Assembly: GCA_947458575.1 (NCBI GenBank)
Contig: CANHBE010000150.1
Span: 1 to 6,506 of the forward strand
From: Flavobacteriaceae bacterium
GTDB taxonomy: Bacteria; Bacteroidota; Bacteroidia; Flavobacteriales; Flavobacteriaceae
DNA length: 6,506 nt
Direction of reading: 5' to 3'
A program made the position numbers and the translations under genes. Each line of letters opens with the position of its first letter. Within the stretch, counting starts at the first letter, position 1. The notes below the pieces were generated by a model, which did not search any database, had not been told where the DNA came from, and saw only the letters and a program-made list of their open reading frames with translations. Shown here piece after piece: positions 1 to 5,325 of this stretch.

Positions 1-749
1 AAACGAAAACCAGGTTTTATCAAGCATCTACCTCTGAATTATATGGCTTGGTGCAGCAAGTGCCGCAAAGCGAGACCACTCCCTTTTATCCTAGATCACC
101 TTATGCGGTGGCAAAGTTGTATAGCTATTGGATTACGGTAAACTATCGTGAGGCATATAATCTTTATGCTTGCAACGGGATTTTATTCAATCATGAATCT
201 CCCTTACGCGGAGAGACCTTTGTTACCAGAAAAATTACAAGGGCTGTTAGCAGGATCGTATTGGGGTTGCAGCAAACAATGTTCATGGGTAACATTGATG
301 CGAAGCGAGATTGGGGGCATGCGAAGGATTATGTGGAGGCCATGTGGTTGATGCTTCAGCAAAATACTGCTGAAGATTTTGTGATTGCCACTGGAGTGAC
401 TACCACCGTAAGAGAATTTATAATTAAAGCATTTAAGGAGCTTGATATTACACTCCAATTTTCAGGAGACGGCATCAACGAAAAGGGGGTAGTAACAAAA
501 TCTGACAACCCAGCATTTTTGGTAAAAGTCGGCCAAGAAGTAGTTAGAATCGATCCAAAGTATTTCCGCCCTACAGAAGTTGAACTCTTGATAGGTGATC
601 CAACTAAAGCTATGTCAAAATTGGGATGGAAACCAAAATATGATTTGGATGTATTAGTGAAAGAAATGATGGCAAGCGATTTGGAGCTTTTCAAACGAGA
701 CCACTATCTCAAAGAGGGCGGCCATAAAATTTTCCAATACCACGAATAA
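1..749 (+). CDS. gmd: GDP-mannose 4,6-dehydratase, 5'-truncated by the window edge
   Basis: Gmd converts GDP-D-mannose to GDP-4-keto-6-deoxy-D-mannose in the cytoplasm, the first step to GDP-L-fucose. The frame is open from base 3 with no start, giving 248 residues. The usual length is about 370, so roughly 120 N-terminal residues, including the Rossmann glycine motif, lie outside the window. A TTG at 48 is in frame but is not the start, because family sequence is already present upstream (the catalytic STSELYG segment, bases 27-47). Downstream are the SPYAVAK Tyr-Lys pair, NHESP, FVTRKITRA, RDWGHAKDYVEA and the C-terminal GDPTKA and LGWKP motifs, all classic Gmd (extended SDR family). The TAA stop at 747-749 shares its last base with the fcl ATG, so the two are probably translationally coupled. 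What is visible shows no frameshift. Identification is by family recognition and is very secure. Confidence 0.97.
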   Translation, partial: TKTRFYQASTSELYGLVQQVPQSETTPFYPRSPYAVAKLYSYWITVNYREAYNLYACNGILFNHESPLRGETFVTRKITRAVSRIVLGLQQTMFMGNIDAKRDWGHAKDYVEAMWLMLQQNTAEDFVIATGVTTTVREFIIKAFKELDITLQFSGDGINEKGVVTKSDNPAFLVKVGQEVVRIDPKYFRPTEVELLIGDPTKAMSKLGWKPKYDLDVLVKEMMASDLELFKRDHYLKEGGHKIFQYHE

Positions 750-1678
750 TGGAAAAGTCCTCCAAAATATATGTGGCGGGTCATCGGGGTATGGTGGGTT
801 CAGCGATCGTAAGAAAACTAAATTCTGAAGGCTATACAAATTTAGTACTGCGCACGTCTGCTGAGCTTGACTTACGAAATCAAAATCAGGTTGAAAGCTT
901 TTTTGCCACCGAAAAACCGGAATATGTTTTTTTAGCAGCTGCGAAGGTGGGGGGAATCATGGCTAACAATACTTATCGGGCTGATTTTCTTTATGATAAT
1001 TTGATGATCGAGATCAATGTGATTCATCAGAGCTATGTAAATAAGGTAAAAAAACTTTTGTTTTTAGGTTCTTCATGTATTTACCCAAAACTGGCACCTC
1101 AGCCTCTAAAAGAAGAATATCTTTTATCAGGATATTTGGAAGAAACCAATGAGCCTTATGCCATTGCAAAAATCGCTGGAATTAAACTCTGCGAAAATTA
1201 TCGCAGGCAATTCGGATGTGATTTTATCAGTGCCATGCCAACTAATTTGTACGGTCCGAATGATAGTTATGATTTGAATAATTCGCATGTTATTCCAGCT
1301 TTGTTAAAAAAAATTAGCGATGCGAAGAACGCTAATTTGAGTTATGTCGAGGTATGGGGTTCTGGAAATCCGCTGAGAGAATTTTTACACGTGGAGGATT
1401 TAGCCGATGCTTGTTTATTCCTAATGAACAAATATTCTGGGGATAATTTTGTCAATATCGGTTCAGGCCAAGAGTTATCGATCAAAAATCTAGCACTCAC
1501 AATAAAGAGTATCCTAGGATTTGAAGGCGAATTGAAATTTGATCCTGCAAAACCGGATGGAACTCCGCGCAAGTTGATGGATGTGAGCAAGCTCAAAGAA
1601 ATGGGATGGGAACACCGAATCGATCTTGTTTCGGGTTTAAAGGCGGTACTCAGAAACGGATTTGAAAAGGAGGTTTAA
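749..1678 (+). CDS. fcl: GDP-L-fucose synthase (GDP-4-keto-6-deoxymannose 3,5-epimerase-4-reductase)
   Basis: Fcl (WcaG/GMER) epimerises the Gmd product at C3 and C5 and reduces C4 with NADPH, giving GDP-L-fucose. The 309-residue length is normal. Residues 9-17 (VAGHRGMVG) are the dinucleotide-binding loop. The family's catalytic residues can be placed: S108 and C110 in GSSCIYP, Y137 and K141 in YAIAK, and H180 in NSHVIP. Each is one position above the E. coli numbering as I remember it (Ser107, Cys109, Tyr136, Lys140, His179). The VWGSGNPLREFLHVEDLA stretch is also typical. The ATG start overlaps the gmd stop by one base and begins the family's KIYVAGHRG core within six residues; no Shine-Dalgarno precedes it. 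With gmd it forms a complete two-step GDP-fucose module (apart from the gmd truncation by the window). It is followed by a 39-base gap before the next gene. No anomaly seen. Confidence 0.97.
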   Translation: MEKSSKIYVAGHRGMVGSAIVRKLNSEGYTNLVLRTSAELDLRNQNQVESFFATEKPEYVFLAAAKVGGIMANNTYRADFLYDNLMIEINVIHQSYVNKVKKLLFLGSSCIYPKLAPQPLKEEYLLSGYLEETNEPYAIAKIAGIKLCENYRRQFGCDFISAMPTNLYGPNDSYDLNNSHVIPALLKKISDAKNANLSYVEVWGSGNPLREFLHVEDLADACLFLMNKYSGDNFVNIGSGQELSIKNLALTIKSILGFEGELKFDPAKPDGTPRKLMDVSKLKEMGWEHRIDLVSGLKAVLRNGFEKEV

Positions 1679-1717
1679 CGAAATTAATTAGATTCTAAAA
1701 AAAGAAGTCAGATACAT
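1679..1717 (+). other. 39-base spacer between the fucose and nonulosonate modules
   Basis: This is the only gap longer than about five bases between genes in the window. It is very AT-rich and holds no inverted repeat or T-run that would make a terminator, and no promoter I can defend. A purine-rich AAAAAAAGAAG stretch at 1697-1707 ends about ten bases before the pseB ATG and could help ribosome binding. It is best read as a modular seam inside one transcription unit, which is an inference. Confidence 0.5.
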
Positions 1718-2728
1718 ATGCTGAATGATAAAAGTGTTTTGATTACTGGTGGTACTGGATCTTTTGGTAAGATGTTCACCAAGTTAATTCTTGAGAAGTA
1801 TCCCAAGGTAAAACGATTGGTTATTTTGTCCCGTGACGAACAGAAGCATTATCAAATGTCGATGGAATATCCGGAGTCAAAGTATCCGGTGTTGCGCTAT
1901 TTCATTGGCGATGTTAGAGAAGAAAGTAGATTGATAAGTGCATTTGAAGGTATTGATGTGGTTATTCATGCGGCTGCCATGAAACATGTTCATTTGGCTG
2001 AATACAATCCCATGGAATGCGTTAAGACCAATATTCTTGGCGCAGAAAATGTAATAAATGCTGCTCTAAAATGTGGCGTTAAAAAAGTGGTTGCTTTATC
2101 AACTGACAAAGCCGCGGCACCGATTAATTTATACGGTGCCACGAAATTAGCCTCTGACAAATTGTTCATAGCTGCTAACAATATCAGAGGGAAAAGAGAC
2201 ATTACTTTTTCTGTGGTGCGCTATGGGAATGTTATGGGCTCGAATGGCTCGGTTATGCCGTTCTTTTTAAGTAAGAAAAGAGATGGTGTATTGCCAATTA
2301 CCGATAAGAGAATGACAAGATTTAACATTTCATTACAAGATGGCTGTGAAATGGTTTTTTATGCAATTGACAAAGCATGGGGAGGGGAAATATTTGTACC
2401 CAAGATACCATCCTACAAGATAGTGGATGTTGCCACAGCCATCGCCCCAGAGTGCAAACAAGTAGAGGTAGGTGTGCGGCCCGGGGAAAAGCTTCATGAA
2501 GAAATGATTACCGTTTCGGACTCTTACAATACAGTAGATATCGGCAAATATTATGCTATTCTGCCACAGCAGCCAAACTTTAATTTATCTGAGTATAAAA
2601 CTCACTTTAATGCGCAAAGTGTACCTCAGGAATTCAGTTATAATTCAGGCAATAATGACCAATGGGAAACGGTGGAAAGTTTAAGAGTGCTCATAAAAGA
2701 ATTTGTTGACCCTTCATTCATAATATAG
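1718..2728 (+). CDS. pseB: UDP-N-acetylglucosamine 4,6-dehydratase (inverting), PseB/FlaA1 type
   Basis: PseB removes water from UDP-GlcNAc and inverts C5, giving UDP-2-acetamido-2,6-dideoxy-L-arabino-hexos-4-ulose, the first step to pseudaminic acid. At 336 residues it has the short soluble form, with no membrane segments of the FlmA/CapD/WbpM large type. The NAD(P) loop is TGGTGSFG (residues 10-17). SRDEQKHYQM follows, typical of the family. Catalytic residues are T129-D130-K131 in STDKAA and Y139/K143 in NLYGATK, with the same spacing as in Helicobacter FlaA1. RYGNVMGSNGSV, RMTRFNI and GVRPGEKLHEEM are further signatures. The ATG at 1718 places the Rossmann motif at the expected depth. Five bases separate its stop from pseC, so the two are in one operon. 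A retaining (legionaminate or bacillosamine) dehydratase is less likely given the close PseB-like motifs and the PseC neighbour. Confidence 0.95.
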   Translation: MLNDKSVLITGGTGSFGKMFTKLILEKYPKVKRLVILSRDEQKHYQMSMEYPESKYPVLRYFIGDVREESRLISAFEGIDVVIHAAAMKHVHLAEYNPMECVKTNILGAENVINAALKCGVKKVVALSTDKAAAPINLYGATKLASDKLFIAANNIRGKRDITFSVVRYGNVMGSNGSVMPFFLSKKRDGVLPITDKRMTRFNISLQDGCEMVFYAIDKAWGGEIFVPKIPSYKIVDVATAIAPECKQVEVGVRPGEKLHEEMITVSDSYNTVDIGKYYAILPQQPNFNLSEYKTHFNAQSVPQEFSYNSGNNDQWETVESLRVLIKEFVDPSFII

Positions 2729-2733
2729 CAACT

Positions 2734-3927
2734 ATGAACGTCTCAATTCCATATGGAAAACAATCCATTACTGAGGAGGATATTCAAGCAGTAGTTGAAA
2801 CGTTAAAATCGGATTTCCTTACACAAGGTCCAAAAGTTGCCGAATTTGAGAAGGCCTTTGCTCAGTATGTTGGAAGTCAATATGCAGTGGCGATCTCTAA
2901 CGGAACGGCAGCATTGCATTTGTGTGCGCTGGCGTTAGGGGTGAGTAAAGGTGATAAAGTGATAACGACACCCATAACGTTTGCCGCTTCTGCTAATTGC
3001 ATTCGATATTGCGATGGTGAAGTTGTTTTCTCAGACATTGACCCCACGACCTACCTTTTAGATCCAATTCACGTTCGAAAACTTCTTGAGTCCTCTCCAA
3101 AAGGAACCTATAAAGGAATCATTCCAGTTGATTTTGCCGGTAGGGCAGTTGACTTAGAAATTTTTAGAGAATTGGCAGATGAGTTTGACCTTTGGATAAT
3201 CGAAGACTCGTGTCATTCGCCTGGAGGCTATTTTGTAGATCGTTCTGGTAAGCACAGGAATTGTGGAAATGGGACCTTTGCCGACTTAGCAATATTTTCA
3301 TTTCATCCGGTTAAGCATATTGCTACAGGAGAAGGTGGAATGATCACAACCAATAATGAAAGGCTTTACAAAGAATTGTTAAAGCTTCGCACGCATGGAA
3401 TTATTCGGGAAAGTGCGTCATATATTAATGATATTAATTTTGCTGTAGGAGATCAACAGCATGAAAATCAGTATCCCGGTTGGTACATGGAAATGCAAGA
3501 CCTCGGATTTAATTATAGGCTAACCGATTTTCAGTCTGCACTAGGATTATCTCAACTTAAAAGGGCTGAAGATGGTTTGACAAGGCGTAGAGCAATTGCT
3601 GCCATTTATCAAAAAGCGTTCATTGGTCATCCCTTCATAAAAGGACAATCTATGGTCATTGAAGGTCATGCTTACCATCTTTACATAATTGAAGTTGAGA
3701 ATAGATTAGGTCTTTATAATCATCTTCGTAAACACGGTATATTTGCACAAATTCACTATATTCCAGTACATCTTATGCCTTACTATAGGAAATTTGGATG
3801 GAAGGAGGGTGATTTTCCACTTGCTGAGAACTATTATAAAAGCTGTATCAGTTTACCGATTTATCCAAGTTTGAGTAATCAGCTGCAGGAGTATATAATT
3901 CAAACGATAATGGAATTTTATAAATAA
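2734..3927 (+). CDS. pseC: UDP-4-amino-4,6-dideoxy-N-acetyl-L-altrosamine transaminase
   Basis: PseC is a PLP aminotransferase of the DegT/DnrJ/EryC1/StrS family. It transfers an amino group from glutamate to C4 of the PseB product. The 397 residues are slightly longer than many PseC proteins but within range. The N-terminus IPYGKQSITEEDI and SDFLTQGP is typical. SNGTAALH (about residues 55-62) binds PLP phosphate, D158 in IIEDSCHSPGG pairs with the pyridine nitrogen, and K194 in FHPVKHIATGEGG is the PLP Schiff-base lysine. NYRLTDFQSALG and QIHYIPVHLMPYYR complete the fold. The gene sits five bases after pseB and four bases before the acetyltransferase, so the three probably act in sequence on one UDP-sugar. 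No Shine-Dalgarno is visible before its ATG. An uncharacterised DegT aminotransferase for another 4-keto sugar is possible, but adjacency to pseB makes PseC the best call. Confidence 0.94.
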   Translation: MNVSIPYGKQSITEEDIQAVVETLKSDFLTQGPKVAEFEKAFAQYVGSQYAVAISNGTAALHLCALALGVSKGDKVITTPITFAASANCIRYCDGEVVFSDIDPTTYLLDPIHVRKLLESSPKGTYKGIIPVDFAGRAVDLEIFRELADEFDLWIIEDSCHSPGGYFVDRSGKHRNCGNGTFADLAIFSFHPVKHIATGEGGMITTNNERLYKELLKLRTHGIIRESASYINDINFAVGDQQHENQYPGWYMEMQDLGFNYRLTDFQSALGLSQLKRAEDGLTRRRAIAAIYQKAFIGHPFIKGQSMVIEGHAYHLYIIEVENRLGLYNHLRKHGIFAQIHYIPVHLMPYYRKFGWKEGDFPLAENYYKSCISLPIYPSLSNQLQEYIIQTIMEFYK

Positions 3928-3931
3928 ATAA

Positions 3932-4465
3932 GTGGTACCGAAGTTAGAGTCTGAAAGATTGATTTGCAGAAAACTATCTCTTGAACATTGCTCCGAAGAG
4001 TATGTTTCTTGGCTTAATAATCCACAAGTTAATCGATACCTGGAAACCACTGGAAACCAGACGTTAGAAACTTTAAGGAGTTATCTTTCTTCTGTTGAGG
4101 CCAATCCTAGTATTTTGTTTTGGGCAATCCATTTAAAGCACAATAACGCTCACATCGGAAATATTAAGATTGATCCGATTAACACAAAGCATGGTCTGGG
4201 TGAATACGGAATTCTTATGGGTGATACACGTGAATGGGGGAAAGGTTATGCGAAAGAAGCATCACATCTTGTACTTGGCTATTGTTTTAATTCTGTTAAA
4301 TTAAGAAAGATCACCTTGGGGGTTGTTGATGAACATGTAGCTGCAACTACTTTGTATAAATCACTTGGGTTTAAAGTTGAAGGTACATACGAGCGTCATT
4401 GGTTTTATGAAGGAAGCTATTTGAATGTTATCAGGATGGCATTTTTTAATCCAAACATAATTTAA
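3932..4465 (+). CDS. pseH: GNAT-family N-acetyltransferase, probable PseH (UDP-4-amino-sugar N-acetyltransferase)
   Basis: The 177-residue protein is a single GNAT domain of the RimJ/RimL-like type. It opens with LESERLICRKL, the usual beta-1 segment. The acetyl-CoA pyrophosphate loop is REWGKGYA (residues 100-107, an R/Q-x-x-G-x-G variant), followed by the LYKSLGF motif near the C-terminus. By position directly after pseC it should acetylate the new 4-amino group using acetyl-CoA, giving the 2,4-diacetamido sugar. The motifs alone cannot distinguish PseH from other amino-sugar acyltransferases. The start is GTG: a TAA stop in the same frame lies immediately upstream (3929-3931), so no earlier start exists, and family similarity begins at residue 4. 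The stop shares one base with the next gene's ATG. A perfect 10-base tandem repeat lies inside it (4040-4059). Confidence 0.82.
   Translation: MVPKLESERLICRKLSLEHCSEEYVSWLNNPQVNRYLETTGNQTLETLRSYLSSVEANPSILFWAIHLKHNNAHIGNIKIDPINTKHGLGEYGILMGDTREWGKGYAKEASHLVLGYCFNSVKLRKITLGVVDEHVAATTLYKSLGFKVEGTYERHWFYEGSYLNVIRMAFFNPNII
4040..4059 (+). repeat. Perfect tandem 10-base direct repeat (two copies) inside the acetyltransferase gene
   Basis: CTGGAAACCA occurs at 4040-4049 and again at 4050-4059, back to back. The unit is not a multiple of three, so gain or loss of one copy would shift the acetyltransferase frame near residue 40. The frame as given is intact through both copies and continues into normal family sequence. 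Two copies only; this may be chance. Confidence 0.75.
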
Positions 4466-5325
4466 TGGCCAATTCTATTGTTTTAGGTACAGTTCAATTT
4501 GGGCTTGACTACGGAATAAGCAATAGTTCAGGCAAAACAAAAATTGACGAGGCCTTCAGGATTTTAAGTCTTGCTTCTGATAAACAAATTACTACTCTTG
4601 ATACGGCATACGCTTACGGAGATTCTTTAGATGTAATTGGGAGATTTCATAACGAAACCCGTCTATTTTTTTTAATTAATTCAAAATTTAAAACAGACAA
4701 TAATCTCTCAATCTCCGAGCAATTAGAACGAACATTAGAAAAACTACGAGTTGATTGTCTTGAAACTTATTTTTATCATCGTTGTGAAGATTTGGGGCGA
4801 TCAGATGTTGATCAAGAGCTAAACTCACTCAAGTTGAAAGGATATATTAAAAAAATAGGCGTTTCTATTTACACCAATAGTGAGTTTAAGAGGGCAATTG
4901 AAACTGAAAATATTGATGTAATTCAAATTCCGTTTAATTTACTTGATAATTTCTCGAAGAGAGGCTCTTTGATTCAGTCAGCAAAGGAGCAAGGAAAGGA
5001 AATTCAGTGCCGTTCTGTTTTTTTGCAAGGTCTTTTTTTTATGGAATCGAATAACCTTCCAGCTAAGTTAAAAGACTTGATTCCATACTTGAATAAGCTT
5101 AAGGAGTTGGCACAAAAAATGAAAATCAGCGTTGAGGGGATGGCTTTAAAATATGCACTAAATCAATCGTTAATAGATAACGTTTTGATAGGAGTTAATA
5201 CGCAGGACCAGTTAGCTTCAAATTTGATAAACTCTAAATTAGAACTGCCTAGCAACTTTGTTCAAGAAATTGATTGTATAGACGTCAGTGAAACAAATTT
5301 ACTTAATCCACAAAATTGGGTATGA
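4465..5325 (+). CDS. Aldo/keto reductase of a nonulosonate-type sugar cassette
   Basis: This is a cytoplasmic NAD(P)H-dependent oxidoreductase of the aldo/keto reductase superfamily (TIM barrel). The 286 residues are somewhat short for the family (about 300-330). LGTVQFGLDYG (residues 7-17) is the first strand. The catalytic tetrad is complete: D46 and Y51 in DTAYAYG, K74 in INSKFK, and H105 in YFYHRCED. KKIGVSIY and the C-terminal ALKYALNQ and IGVNTQDQL segments follow, the latter where the cofactor phosphate is bound. The ATG overlaps the acetyltransferase stop by one base, and the TGA stop overlaps the next gene's ATG by four, so expression is surely coupled. No classical pseudaminate enzyme is an AKR. 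Its substrate is unknown; an aldehyde or keto sugar intermediate of this operon is the natural guess. It contains two runs of eight T (4666-4673 and 5033-5040), both in an intact frame. Confidence 0.88.
   Translation: MANSIVLGTVQFGLDYGISNSSGKTKIDEAFRILSLASDKQITTLDTAYAYGDSLDVIGRFHNETRLFFLINSKFKTDNNLSISEQLERTLEKLRVDCLETYFYHRCEDLGRSDVDQELNSLKLKGYIKKIGVSIYTNSEFKRAIETENIDVIQIPFNLLDNFSKRGSLIQSAKEQGKEIQCRSVFLQGLFFMESNNLPAKLKDLIPYLNKLKELAQKMKISVEGMALKYALNQSLIDNVLIGVNTQDQLASNLINSKLELPSNFVQEIDCIDVSETNLLNPQNWV

Noticed and set aside
48..50. TTG as the start codon of the first gene
   Set aside because: Conserved Gmd sequence, including the catalytic Thr segment, is already in frame from base 3, so the gene is simply cut by the window edge.
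148..351. Short plus-strand frame inside gmd
   Set aside because: It is an out-of-frame shadow of gmd with no family features.
204..839. Antisense open frames opposite gmd and fcl (204-458, 356-694, 654-839)
   Set aside because: They lie opposite strongly conserved coding sequence and show no recognisable protein motifs of their own.
1667..1674. AAGGAGGT, a perfect Shine-Dalgarno-like sequence at the end of fcl
   Set aside because: No start codon follows at a usable distance; pseB begins 44 bases later. It encodes the final residues K-E-V of the GDP-fucose synthase, so it is most likely coincidental.
1342..2202. Antisense frames at 1342-1596 and 1990-2202
   Set aside because: They are shadows of fcl and pseB; the sense strand explains all conservation.
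3853..4050. Antisense frame across the pseC/acetyltransferase junction
   Set aside because: It overlaps the ends of two well-supported sense genes, and no motif is recognisable.
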